Source: Colidextribacter sp. OB.20 (GTDB lineage: Bacteria; Bacillota; Clostridia; Oscillospirales; Oscillospiraceae). From it: 54,493 nucleotides of DNA. The DNA lies in assembly GCF_009911595.1 (NCBI RefSeq), contig NZ_QWKG01000026.1:1-54493 (forward strand). The letters run 5' to 3'. The notes below the pieces were generated by a model that was not told the DNA's origin, made no database searches, and was given only the letters and a program-made list of their open reading frames with translations. Positions 22,100 through 30,242 of the stretch are shown one piece after another. Within the stretch, counting starts at the first letter, position 1. Every line of letters starts with the position of its first letter. The position numbers were made by a program, and so were the translations under genes.

Positions 22100-23164
22100 T
22101 TAATTTACTTCCCGGTCCAGCTTCAGGACATAGACCAGAATCTCAGCCACCGGGCCGTAGAGGTCGGGCGGGATCTCCCGATCCAGCTCGGTGCTGTCAT
22201 AGAGGGCGTGGGCCAGGGGGACATTCTCCACAGTGGAGATTCCGTGCTCCTCCGCCACCTTGACGATGCGCAGGGCCAGCTCATCCATGCCCTTGGCCAC
22301 CACCACCGGGGCGCTGTCCTTGTCAGGCTTATACCGCAAGGCCACGGCAAAGTGGGTAGGGTTACGGATGACCACGTCGGCCTCAGGCACCTGCTGCATC
22401 ATCCGCTGCTGCGCCCGCTGGCGCTGGATTTGCTTGATCTTGCCCTTGACCTGGGGATCGCCCTCGGTCTGCTTATACTCCTCTTTGATCTCCTGTTTGG
22501 ACATTTTCAGCTGGCGCTCATAGTCCCACCACTGATACAGGTAATCAAAGAAGGCCAGAGCCGCGAAAGCAATGGAAATCTGCACCACCAGGCCGATGCT
22601 CTCTTTAAACAGGATGCTGCAGGACTGCCACAGCTCCATATCCAGGAACCGGGAGAAGCCCTGGGCCTCTTTTTTGAAGTAGTTGAAAATCAGAACAAGC
22701 AGAATCGTAATCTTCAGGATACTCTTGAATGCCTCGATTACGCTGCGCAGGGAAAACAGCCGCTTGAGGCCCTGGAGGGGGTTGAGACGGCTGAATTTTG
22801 GCTTGATAGAGTCGCCAGCCACCAGCATTTTTGTCTGAAAAAAGGTTGCGCCAATGGCCAGCACACAGGTAACCGCCAGAAAGGGGCCCGCCATCACTGC
22901 GAAGGTCACAGCGACGGTTTTAAACAGCTCGTTCAGCACACCGGGAAACGTACTCAAGGAGCCCGGTCCCATATAGCTGAAGCAGAGGCTCAGCAGGAGC
23001 TGAAGCCGCTCCAGCAGAACGCCACCCATCATCTGAACCATAAACAGGCTCCCCACCAGGGTGACCACAGCGACGGCGTCCTTGCTCATCATGACGTTGC
23101 CTTTTTTTCGTTCGTCACGCCGCTTTTTTGGTGTTGCCTTTTCGGTCTTGGATTCGCCGGCCAT
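22100..23164 (-). CDS. flhB: Flagellar export switch protein FlhB
   Basis: A 354-residue membrane protein with a basic N-terminus (EKATPKKRRDERKKG), four transmembrane helices and a cytoplasmic autocleavage domain containing NPTH (268-271). Cleavage after the Asn switches export from rod/hook to filament substrates. The ATG at 23164 follows a GGGGGGA ribosome site. It is not fused to FliR, unlike in some clostridia. Confidence 0.95.
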   Translation of the reverse strand: MAGESKTEKATPKKRRDERKKGNVMMSKDAVAVVTLVGSLFMVQMMGGVLLERLQLLLSLCFSYMGPGSLSTFPGVLNELFKTVAVTFAVMAGPFLAVTCVLAIGATFFQTKMLVAGDSIKPKFSRLNPLQGLKRLFSLRSVIEAFKSILKITILLVLIFNYFKKEAQGFSRFLDMELWQSCSILFKESIGLVVQISIAFAALAFFDYLYQWWDYERQLKMSKQEIKEEYKQTEGDPQVKGKIKQIQRQRAQQRMMQQVPEADVVIRNPTHFAVALRYKPDKDSAPVVVAKGMDELALRIVKVAEEHGISTVENVPLAHALYDSTELDREIPPDLYGPVAEILVYVLKLDREVN

Positions 23165-23201
23165 GGATTCATCCCCCCTTTGTCAGCCGTCCTGCCGCCG
23201 C

Positions 23202-23969
23202 TCAGCCCGACATCAAGGGCAGGATACGCTGGAGCGCGGTCAGCATCTGAATTTCCGCGTCCAGCAGAAACTCACTGAACGGGGTAATGAGCAGGAAGAT
23301 AAGCACCAGTCCGATGATGACCTTCAGCTCGATGTTGATGACAAACACGTTGATCTGGGGGATGACCTTCATCAGGATGCCCATGCCCACCTGACCCATC
23401 AGCTCCGCCGCCAAAATCGGCATACACAGCTTGATGCCCAGGACGGTGCAGCTGAGAAACAGCTCAATCACCGCAGCGTAGAGGTTTTCTCCCAAGGCCA
23501 CCGCCCCAAATGGGACAATCTGTCCTGACACCGCAAAAATGCGGATCAAGGTCTGGTGGCCGTTGGCCGCGAAGAACAGCAGCGACATCAGCGTATTGAG
23601 CAGAGTGGAGGTGGCCGTCACCTGGATGCCCGAGGCCGGGTCATAGGTGGAGGCCATGGCCAGGCCCATCTGCATATCGATGACGGAGCCCGCCAGCAGG
23701 GGGATATAGAAGAAGATATTGACCACCAGGCCCAGAATATAACCCAGGAACAGCTCCAGCAGAAACACCAGAGCCAGTCCCAGCAGGCTGTCCGGCAGCT
23801 GCCGGGGGGCGGGCGCTATCGCGAAAACACAAAAGGACAGCATCATAATAAAGCCGGCCTTAACGATTCCCGGAATGCCTCTCCGGCCCAGCAGGGGGTT
23901 GAACAGGACGCAGCCGCTCATCCGGGCTGTGATGAGCAGAAACAGGGTAAGCGAGGTCCAAAGGTCCAC
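23202..23969 (-). CDS. fliR: Flagellar export gate protein FliR
   Basis: A 255-residue, six-helix membrane protein containing RMSGCVLFNPLLGRRGIPG, the typical N-terminal FliR segment. It starts with GTG at 23969, eight bases after AGGAGG. FliR joins FliP and FliQ in the export gate core. It is encoded separately from FlhB. Confidence 0.93.
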   Translation of the reverse strand: MDLWTSLTLFLLITARMSGCVLFNPLLGRRGIPGIVKAGFIMMLSFCVFAIAPAPRQLPDSLLGLALVFLLELFLGYILGLVVNIFFYIPLLAGSVIDMQMGLAMASTYDPASGIQVTATSTLLNTLMSLLFFAANGHQTLIRIFAVSGQIVPFGAVALGENLYAAVIELFLSCTVLGIKLCMPILAAELMGQVGMGILMKVIPQINVFVINIELKVIIGLVLIFLLITPFSEFLLDAEIQMLTALQRILPLMSG

Positions 23970-23983
23970 AGCGCGGTCCTCCT

Positions 23984-24247
23984 CTATCGGGCGGCCATCA
24001 GCTCAAAGAGCCCTCTGGCGTAGTCCAGGAGGTTCTGCATCATCCAGCCTCCCCCTACAAGAAGTACCAGAATGACCACCATGAGCTTGAGGATAAAGCC
24101 CAGGCTCTGCTCGTGAATCTGGGTGACGGCCTGGAAGATGGCGATCAGGATGCCCACCATCATACTGAGCAGCAGCGTGGGCCCGCCCAGCTTGATGGCA
24201 ACCCAGACGCCCTCCCGCAGCTTCTCAACGACTAAATTTGTATCCAT
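23984..24247 (-). CDS. fliQ: Flagellar export gate protein FliQ
   Basis: An 87-residue protein with two transmembrane helices (about 17-40 and 52-75) separated by QAVTQIHEQSLGFILK, the family signature. AAGGAGG precedes ATG 24247. It follows fliP by nine bases. Confidence 0.93.
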   Translation of the reverse strand: MDTNLVVEKLREGVWVAIKLGGPTLLLSMMVGILIAIFQAVTQIHEQSLGFILKLMVVILVLLVGGGWMMQNLLDYARGLFELMAAR

Positions 24248-24256
24248 GTTCCCTCC

Positions 24257-24931
24257 TTATCCCAGTCCAAAGCCCCGCGCGAGGGTGGAGAACAGCAGCT
24301 GCCACCCGTCCAGCAGGATAAACAGCAGCAGCTTGAAGGGGGTGGAGATCATGGAGGGTGGGAGCATAACCATACCCATGGACATCAGGGTGGAGGCCAC
24401 CACCATGTCAATCAGGATAAAGGGGATATAGAGCAGGAAGCCGATGATAAAGGCCTGCTTCAGCTCTGAGGTGATAAAGGCGGGAATAATCACTGTGAGG
24501 GGCAGGTCCTGAGACTCCTCCTCCGTCTCCGGCACGGGGATGCCCGACATGTTGCAGTAAAGCTCCATGCTCTCCACCGAGGCCCAGTGGCTCATGAACC
24601 GCTTGAGGGGGACCTGGGCCCGTTGGAAGAATTCCACCTGGGTGATCTCCTCCTCCTGATAGGGCTGAAAGGCCTCCTCGTTAATCTGGTTCAGGGTTGG
24701 GGTCATGGTGAAGAGGGTCAGAATCAGCGCCATGCCGACGAGCACCATGTTGGGCGGGGTCTGCTGGGTACCCATCGCGCCTCTCAGGAAGGAGAACACC
24801 ACGATATACCGGGTAAAGGAGGTCATCATGATGATCAGCGAGGGCAGAAGCATCATGATGGTGGTGAAGAATAAAATCTCCAGCGCCTGTACGCTCTCTC
24901 CGTTTACATTGATCAGCGCATCAGTTGGCAT
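24257..24931 (-). CDS. fliP: Flagellar export gate protein FliP
   Basis: A 224-residue gate protein containing MMTSFTRYIVVFSFLRGAMG and, near the C-terminus, DMVVASTLMSMGMVMLPP, the two FliP signatures. It is shorter than Gram-negative FliP because it lacks a cleavable signal peptide, beginning almost directly with the ahead-of-helix segment VNGESVQALEILFF. GGTGAGGA precedes the ATG. It follows fliO. Confidence 0.94.
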   Translation of the reverse strand: MPTDALINVNGESVQALEILFFTTIMMLLPSLIIMMTSFTRYIVVFSFLRGAMGTQQTPPNMVLVGMALILTLFTMTPTLNQINEEAFQPYQEEEITQVEFFQRAQVPLKRFMSHWASVESMELYCNMSGIPVPETEEESQDLPLTVIIPAFITSELKQAFIIGFLLYIPFILIDMVVASTLMSMGMVMLPPSMISTPFKLLLFILLDGWQLLFSTLARGFGLG

Positions 24932-24959
24932 TGTTCCTCACCTCGGTTCTCCTCAGCGC

Positions 24960-25328
24960 TCATTTTTTCTCTCTCAGCCGCTGCATCAGAGCGAGGAAAT
25001 CGGGCTTTTTCCCCACCTCCGCCCCCCGGGGCGAAGCGGGAGAGCTCCAGCTCTCTCCCTCCTCCTGTGTCAGCTCGGCCAGCAGGGTCACTCCTGCGGG
25101 GGTGCTGCCCAGCAGCAGATACCGCTGTCCGGCCCGGACCACCAGCAGGCTCTGGTCCTTTCCCAGGCCCGCCCGGTCCAGCACCTCCAGACGGCGTCCT
25201 CCGCCAAAGCCAGCGATGAGGCCTCCGTTCAGGCTTTTGCCCGCCCACTTGGTAAAAAGGTAGGCTCCAACCAGCACCAGGAGGATAATCGCCAGCAGGC
25301 CAATGACCGAGAGAATCGGGTCATTCAT
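24960..25328 (-). CDS. fliO: Flagellar biosynthesis protein FliO (FliZ-like)
   Basis: A 122-residue protein with one N-terminal transmembrane helix (about 5-26) and a small cytoplasmic domain, including RLEVLDRAGLGKDQSLLVVR and YLLLGSTPAGVTLL, typical of FliO. It assists FliP ring assembly. It starts four bases after the cheY stop with no clear ribosome site, so translation is probably coupled. Confidence 0.88.
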   Translation of the reverse strand: MNDPILSVIGLLAIILLVLVGAYLFTKWAGKSLNGGLIAGFGGGRRLEVLDRAGLGKDQSLLVVRAGQRYLLLGSTPAGVTLLAELTQEEGESWSSPASPRGAEVGKKPDFLALMQRLREKK

Positions 25329-25332
25329 GGAA

Positions 25333-25698
25333 TCAGGGCTCGCCCACGATGGAGGTGACCGTCTTCAGCACGCGCTCGGGCTTGAAGGGCTTGACAATGA
25401 AGTCCTTGGCGCCGGAACGGATGGCGTCGATGACCATGGTCTCCTGACCCATGGCGGAGCACATGACCACATTGGCGTTGGCGTCGGCGGCGCGGATGGC
25501 CTTCAGGGCCTCCAGGCCGTCCATGTTGGGCATGGTGATGTCCATCAGCACCAGATCGGGCTTCAGCTCATTGTACTTCTCTACCGCCTGTGCTCCGTCC
25601 TCGGCCTCAAAAATATCGGTGTAGCCAGCCTTGCTCAGAGTGTCCTTGATAACCTTCCGCATAAAAGCAGCGTCGTCAACCGTAAGAATCTTAGCCAT
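25333..25698 (-). CDS. cheY: Chemotaxis response regulator CheY
   Basis: A 121-residue single receiver domain. Acidic pocket DD, the phosphoacceptor Asp in DLVLMDITMPNMDG, Ser/Thr in VVMCSAMGQ and Lys in FIVKPFKPERV are all present. CheY-P binds the switch (FliM/FliY) to change rotation. I place the start at ATG 25698 after AAGGAAGG; upstream in-frame codons overlap the gap after fliY. Position between fliY and fliO is the standard Bacillus/Clostridium arrangement. Confidence 0.95.
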   Translation of the reverse strand: MAKILTVDDAAFMRKVIKDTLSKAGYTDIFEAEDGAQAVEKYNELKPDLVLMDITMPNMDGLEALKAIRAADANANVVMCSAMGQETMVIDAIRSGAKDFIVKPFKPERVLKTVTSIVGEP

Positions 25699-25754
25699 AG
25701 TTAACCTTCCTTTTTTCAAAATTACAATTTTGTTTTCTATATTCAAATAGGGGG

Positions 25755-26987
25755 TCAGCCCTGGACCAACTCATTGATGTCGGGTTTTTGCAGAATCTCG
25801 GTGATTCGGATGCCAAAGTTATCGTCGATGACCACCACGTCGCCCTTGGCCACGCACTGGCCGTTGACCAGCAGGTCCACCTGATCGCCGGCCAGCTTAT
25901 CCAGCACCACCAGGGAGCCCTTGGAGAAGGACAAAATTTCCTGAATCTTCCGCCGGGTCCGGCCAATCTCCACCGCCACCTCCAGCGGGACGGAGAGGAT
26001 CAGGTCCAGGTTATCCTTCTGCTCCTGGCTGAGTCTGGCGTCGGCGCTGAGCTCCCGCATCTTGGGCTGGGCCGCGTTGATAACCTTGGGCTCAGGCGGC
26101 GCGGGCTGCTGGGGCGGGTACATGGGGTAGGGGGGATAGGGGTAGGGATACTGTCCCGGCGCGGGCATCTGGCCGTAGGGGGGGTAGCCGGGATAGGGGG
26201 GCATCTCTCCCGGGGCTGGCGCTCCGGGGACTGGGGCGGGCTGTCCCACAGGAGCTGCGGGCGCTGCGGGTGCCGCTGGCGGAGTGCCGCCCGCCATCAT
26301 CGCCTCGATCTCCTCCTGGCTCATGGTGGCGCCGCCGCCGGCAGGAGCCGGGGCGGGCGCGGCGGGCTCCGGAGCGGGCTCCTCCTCATCCATGTTGAAG
26401 CCGATGCCGGCAATCAGCTCCTTGCCCAGCTCCACCGACATAACGTTCATGAACTCGCTGTCCAGAACGCCCTCGATAGTCAGATTGAACCGGACTACGA
26501 TCACGGGGCCCTTGGTGACGGGGAAGTGCTCCTCCTTCACCTTGTCCAAATCGTTCAGCTCAAAGGACTCGGGGGTGGAGATGTTCACCATCCGGCCCAG
26601 AAAGTCAGACAGGGCGGTGGCGGAGGAGCCCATCATCTGGTTCATGACCTCGCACACCGCGCTGATGGACAGGTCGTTAAGCTCAAACTCCTCGTCCGGT
26701 GTCTCGGTCATCAGCAGGATATCCACAATGGCCTTGACGTCGCTGCGCTTGAGCAGCATGATGTTGCTGCCCTCCAGGCCGCAGACGTACTTAATCTCTA
26801 CGCCCACCGCCGGTTCGATCTTGCCTAGGGTAAAGTCCTCCGCGTTGACAACGCTCACTCTGGGGGTTGTGATGTCCACCCGGTGATCCAGCATGTTAGA
26901 CGCCGCGGTGGCCGAGGAGCCCAAGCTGATGTTCATGATCTCCCCGATGGCATCTATTTCCATCGGGCTAAAAATAATATCTTCCAT
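25755..26987 (-). CDS. fliY: Flagellar switch protein FliY (CheC-like phosphatase plus FliN domain)
   Basis: A 410-residue C-ring protein. The CheC-like domain (1-200) has two intact phosphatase sites: Asp12-Glu16-Asn19-Pro42 and Ser109-Glu113-Asn116-Pro139. A Pro/Ala/Gly/Tyr-rich linker (201-305) includes repeated PYP/PPY tracts. The FliN/SpoA domain is at 325-405. Unusually, the peptide TMSQEEIEAMM, of the CheY-P-binding type normally found at the N-terminus of FliM and Bacillus FliY, lies at 221-231 inside the linker, and the N-terminus begins directly with the phosphatase fold. It would both bind and dephosphorylate CheY-P at the switch. Confidence 0.93.
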   Translation of the reverse strand: MEDIIFSPMEIDAIGEIMNISLGSSATAASNMLDHRVDITTPRVSVVNAEDFTLGKIEPAVGVEIKYVCGLEGSNIMLLKRSDVKAIVDILLMTETPDEEFELNDLSISAVCEVMNQMMGSSATALSDFLGRMVNISTPESFELNDLDKVKEEHFPVTKGPVIVVRFNLTIEGVLDSEFMNVMSVELGKELIAGIGFNMDEEEPAPEPAAPAPAPAGGGATMSQEEIEAMMAGGTPPAAPAAPAAPVGQPAPVPGAPAPGEMPPYPGYPPYGQMPAPGQYPYPYPPYPMYPPQQPAPPEPKVINAAQPKMRELSADARLSQEQKDNLDLILSVPLEVAVEIGRTRRKIQEILSFSKGSLVVLDKLAGDQVDLLVNGQCVAKGDVVVIDDNFGIRITEILQKPDINELVQG

Positions 26988-27007
26988 CCAGATTCGCTCC
27001 TTTTAGC

Positions 27008-27997
27008 CTACTGTTTAATATAGGTCTCGCCTATTTTCACGGCCACCTGCTTATTGCTGGTGCCCATCCGTCCGTCAAACCACCGGCGGCCTCCGATATT
27101 CAAAAAGACCGGGGCGTCCTTGGGACGCTTGATATCCACCACATCGCCCACATTCAGGTGATACAGGTCGCTGAGCAGGATTCTGGTCCTGGCCAGCTCC
27201 GCCACAATCTCCAGCTCAGACTCGCGCAGGGTGTCGAAAATCTCCTCCGACTTGTCCTCTCCGGTGCTGCGGCGGCTGGTGCTCTTGCTGATCTCGGTAA
27301 AGATGTTGGTCAGCATCTCGCCGGGCAGACACAGGCTCATGCGCCCTGTGCAGTTGGGGAACTTGATGTTCAGCCCCACAATCACCACCGTCTCGTCATA
27401 GCCGATGAGCTGAACCAGGGTGGGGTTCACCTCGGTGCGGGTATAGGAAAAGTGGATGGTGATGTAGTTCTCCCAGCTGCTGCCCAGGATGGGGATCAGG
27501 TCCGCGATCAGGCCCTCGTACATGTTCAGCTCCAGGTCGGTGAGGTTGTAATCGCTGGACAGACTGGCGTCCGGGTCGCCCTCGCCGCCCATCATCCGGT
27601 CCAGCATGGACAGCACCACAGGGGTGTCCATGTGGATCAGGATGGGGTCCTCCCCCTGGAGCTTCTCCAGGTCGATCTTGGCCAGGGCCACCACGTCGCT
27701 CTCCGTCAAAGCGTTGGAAAACTCGTAGTAGCGCTGCTCCTCCACGCTGTCCACATCAATCTCGCAGGTGGCGTGAAGCAGGGCGTTGATCCGGGAGTTG
27801 ATGACCCTGGCATAGCCCTCAAAGATGCTGTTGAGCATCTTCAGCCGGTCCTTGGTGAACTTGCGCGGGCTGTAAAAGTCATATTTACGATATTTTTTCT
27901 CAGTAGACTCCTCTTTAGGGCTGTCCATGTCCAGCTCACCGCTGCGGGCAGCATTCAAAAGGGCGTCTATCTGACTTTGTGATAAGACTTCAGCCAT
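27008..27997 (-). CDS. fliM: Flagellar switch protein FliM
   Basis: A 329-residue C-ring protein. The N-terminal CheY-P-binding peptide is VLSQSQIDALLNAA (residues 4-17), followed by a variable acidic stretch, the CheC-like middle domain (about 45-235) with MMGGEGDP, and a C-terminal SpoA domain (about 250-325). I choose ATG 27997, seven bases after GGGGGA; earlier in-frame codons overlap the gap after motB. fliL, which usually stands just before fliM, is absent. Confidence 0.95.
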   Translation of the reverse strand: MAEVLSQSQIDALLNAARSGELDMDSPKEESTEKKYRKYDFYSPRKFTKDRLKMLNSIFEGYARVINSRINALLHATCEIDVDSVEEQRYYEFSNALTESDVVALAKIDLEKLQGEDPILIHMDTPVVLSMLDRMMGGEGDPDASLSSDYNLTDLELNMYEGLIADLIPILGSSWENYITIHFSYTRTEVNPTLVQLIGYDETVVIVGLNIKFPNCTGRMSLCLPGEMLTNIFTEISKSTSRRSTGEDKSEEIFDTLRESELEIVAELARTRILLSDLYHLNVGDVVDIKRPKDAPVFLNIGGRRWFDGRMGTSNKQVAVKIGETYIKQ

Positions 27998-28057
27998 ATC
28001 GTTCCCCCATTTTGTCTCCAGGTCTTTCCGCCCCCGCCGGGGCGGAGGGTTCACGCA

Positions 28058-28879
28058 TCAGCCGGTCACCTGCAGCGTGCCGGTCACCTGCAGCGTACCC
28101 GAGCTTTTAAGCATTGTGTCGTATTTCTTATAGTTGTCCTGCAGCGGGCCCTCCAGTCCCCGGCCGGTGATGATCATCTCCACCCGGCGGTTCTTGGCCT
28201 TGCCCTCCGGGGTATCGTTGGGGGCCGCGTTACGCCACTGGCCGTGGCCCTCGGCCACCATCCGCCCGGGAGCCAGATGCTCCGCAGGGATTTGGTTCTG
28301 GATGTAGGCCACCACGGTGGACGCCCGGTTGCCGGACAGCAGCCGGTCAGCCAGGGTGGGGTTGGGCGTGTTGCCCGCCTGGGCGGTGTGGCCGATCACC
28401 CTCAGCTCGTCGATGGACGGGCTCACCTCATCCAGCTTCGGAATAATGGTATCCAGGATGTCCTTCCCGCCTTGGCGCAGAGCGTAGCTGTCTCCATCGA
28501 AGAACACCGCGTCGGCGAAGGAGATAAACACATAGCCGTCGCCCTGGCTGACGCTGATGGTACCGTCGCCCTGGGCGGACTCAAGGTCCTTCAAAAACTC
28601 ATAGAGCTCGTTGATCTCCTCCTCCACCTCGCTCAGGGCGGGCATGCCGTCGCCGCCGGAGGTGTCCTCCGAGCCTTTTGGGCCGCTGGGCTGTTCCTCC
28701 GCCACCATGGCGTCCCGGTTGAAGCTGCGGACCACGATCAGCCACTTCTCCGCGTCCACGGTGGAGATGGAGTACAGCAGAACAAAGAAGCACAGCAGCA
28801 GAGTGACCATGTCTCCGTAGGTGTCCATCCAGTTGGCGCCGCCGCCTCCGCCGGAGGATTTCTTTTTAATGCTTGCCAT
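28058..28879 (-). CDS. motB: Flagellar stator protein MotB
   Basis: A 273-residue protein with one N-terminal transmembrane helix bearing the proton-carrying Asp23 (DTYGDMVTLLLCFFVL) and a C-terminal OmpA-like peptidoglycan-binding domain (about 135-250) with RVIGHTAQAG and DRLLSGNRASTV. It anchors the MotA/MotB stator to the wall. The last residues are a duplicated GTLQVT, caused by an 18-bp tandem repeat at 28061-28096, which looks like a recent extension. GAGAGGTGA precedes the ATG. Confidence 0.95.
   Translation of the reverse strand: MASIKKKSSGGGGGANWMDTYGDMVTLLLCFFVLLYSISTVDAEKWLIVVRSFNRDAMVAEEQPSGPKGSEDTSGGDGMPALSEVEEEINELYEFLKDLESAQGDGTISVSQGDGYVFISFADAVFFDGDSYALRQGGKDILDTIIPKLDEVSPSIDELRVIGHTAQAGNTPNPTLADRLLSGNRASTVVAYIQNQIPAEHLAPGRMVAEGHGQWRNAAPNDTPEGKAKNRRVEMIITGRGLEGPLQDNYKKYDTMLKSSGTLQVTGTLQVTG
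28061..28096. repeat. 18-bp exact tandem duplication at the 3' end of motB
   Basis: GCCGGTCACCTGCAGCGT occurs twice head to tail (28061-28078 and 28079-28096). It encodes two copies of TLQVTG just before the stop codon and keeps the reading frame. Confidence 0.95.
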
Positions 28880-28904
28880 AGGTCAGTTCACCTCTCTCGG
28901 GCGG

Positions 28905-28956
28905 GCCGGCCAGGGGCCGGCCTCTACTGTAGGGGGCCGCCGCCTCCGGCGGCCCT
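28905..28956. repeat. Hairpin repeats in the motA-motB gap
   Basis: GGCCGGCC-AGG-GGCCGGCC (28907-28921 region) is followed by TGTAGG and the stable hairpin GGGCCGCCG-CCTC-CGGCGGCCC (about 28933-28955). The GTAGGGGCC start recalls the intergenic family at 10099-10255. It lies within the operon and may stabilise motA mRNA or lower motB expression. Confidence 0.6.
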
Positions 28957-28968
28957 GTCTATGGGGAT

Positions 28969-29796
28969 TTACTCGTCGCCCTTTTTGCCCTTCTTGCCGC
29001 CGCCGTCGTCAGAGCGCTGCTTCTGGCTCAGGAAGGTGAGCAGCTTCTCGCGCAAAAACTTGGGGTTGGCGCCGGCCTGGATGGACATAATGCCCTCCAC
29101 GATGATGAGCTTGCACAGGGTCTCCTCCTCGTCCCGCTGGCGCAGCTGGGTGGCGATGGGGCCGAAGATCATGTGGGCCAGCACGCAGCCGTACAGGGTG
29201 GTAATCAGGGCGGTGCCCATGGCGGTGCCGATGCTGCTGGCGCCGTCGCCGGAGACGTCCATGCCCTTCAGCATGTTAATCAGACCGACCAGCGTGCCCA
29301 CCATGCCGAAGGCGGGGGCCACGGAGGAGGCTCTGTCATACATCCCCGCAGCGTCCTCGTGCCGGGCGGAGGACTGCTCGATGTCGTTCATCATAATTTC
29401 CCGGGCCTGGTCGGCGTCGTTGTTGTCCACCACCAGCATGATGCACTGCTTGAAGAAGGGGTCGCTCTCCTGGTTGCCCATCTCCTCCAGCGCCAGCAGG
29501 CCGTTTTTCCGGGCCACCTGGGCCAGCTCCACCAGCCGCTCGATGATGGCCATGGGGTCATACTTCTTGGTATTCATCAGCACCGCCAGATGCTTGGGGA
29601 TGGCTGCCAGGGTAGGGATGGGGAAGCTGGCAATCAGCACGGCGAAGGTACAGCCGATGGTGATAAACACCGAAGCGCCGTCCACAAAGTTCATGATCTG
29701 GCCGGGGGTCAGGAAGCCTCCGTCTCCCCCCTGCATCATGCCGATGACCATGACGCCAAAAGCCGCGATTACACCGATAATATAGGTAATATTCAT
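28969..29796 (-). CDS. motA: Flagellar stator protein MotA
   Basis: A 275-residue, four-helix membrane protein. It contains the PAFGMVGTLVGLINML signature with the conserved Pro/Gly region of helix 3, and IGTAMGTALITTLYGCVLAHMIFGPIA in helix 4 (read in two parts). The C-terminus is rich in lysine and aspartate. It pairs with MotB as an ion-driven stator; the ion (H+ or Na+) is not clear. GAGGTGG precedes the ATG. It lies inside the fla operon after flbD. Confidence 0.95.
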   Translation of the reverse strand: MNITYIIGVIAAFGVMVIGMMQGGDGGFLTPGQIMNFVDGASVFITIGCTFAVLIASFPIPTLAAIPKHLAVLMNTKKYDPMAIIERLVELAQVARKNGLLALEEMGNQESDPFFKQCIMLVVDNNDADQAREIMMNDIEQSSARHEDAAGMYDRASSVAPAFGMVGTLVGLINMLKGMDVSGDGASSIGTAMGTALITTLYGCVLAHMIFGPIATQLRQRDEEETLCKLIIVEGIMSIQAGANPKFLREKLLTFLSQKQRSDDGGGKKGKKGDE

Positions 29797-29900
29797 GTAA
29801 TATCCACCTCTTTATGTTTCTCTCAGGGAACATTTGAAAAGCGCAGCCTCCGGCGCAGCGTCTGCGGCGCCTGTCAAACATCCCCTGTGACCGGCGCCTC

Positions 29901-30116
29901 TCAGCGCCGGTCCACAATGGTCAGGGCGCGGTGTACGTCCTGCACCTTGGCGTTATACTCCGAAATCTTCCGGATGATCTGGTCTGGGCTCTCCCGCACG
30001 ATGAAGTAGTCTCGGTTCATCATGACAATTTTGGACTCCGGGATCATCTCGATGCTCTCAATCTGCTGGTGGTTAAGCAGGAACCGCTCACCGTTTCGTT
30101 TTGTCAGTTGGATCAT
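29901..30116 (-). CDS. flbD: Flagellar protein FlbD/SwrD family
   Basis: A 71-residue protein starting MIQLTKRNGERFLLNHQQIE, the FlbD/SwrD signature, with the middle PESKIVMMNRDYFIVRES. In Bacillus, SwrD raises flagellar motor power, which fits its place directly before motA here. ATG 30116 follows AAAGGA; longer in-frame extensions would run into the palindromic repeat upstream and are rejected. Confidence 0.9.
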   Translation of the reverse strand: MIQLTKRNGERFLLNHQQIESIEMIPESKIVMMNRDYFIVRESPDQIIRKISEYNAKVQDVHRALTIVDRR

Positions 30117-30171
30117 GATAAACCGTCCTTTCCTCTCTCCGTCCGCCCACAGGGCGGGTTTCTTCCCCTCT

Positions 30172-30236
30172 GCCCCCTCCTCAGCCTCCCTCTCTGAGGG
30201 AGGCTGCATCGCCGCAGGCGGTGACGGAGGGAGTAA
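30172..30236. repeat. Palindromic repeat inserted between flgE and flbD
   Basis: GCCTCCCTC-TCT-GAGGGAGGC is followed by TGCATCGCCGCAGGCGGTG and GACGGAGGG, the same block order as at 7482 and 2026. It sits between two co-directional operon genes and ends directly against the flgE stop codon. Confidence 0.75.
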
Positions 30237-30242
30237 TTGCGC

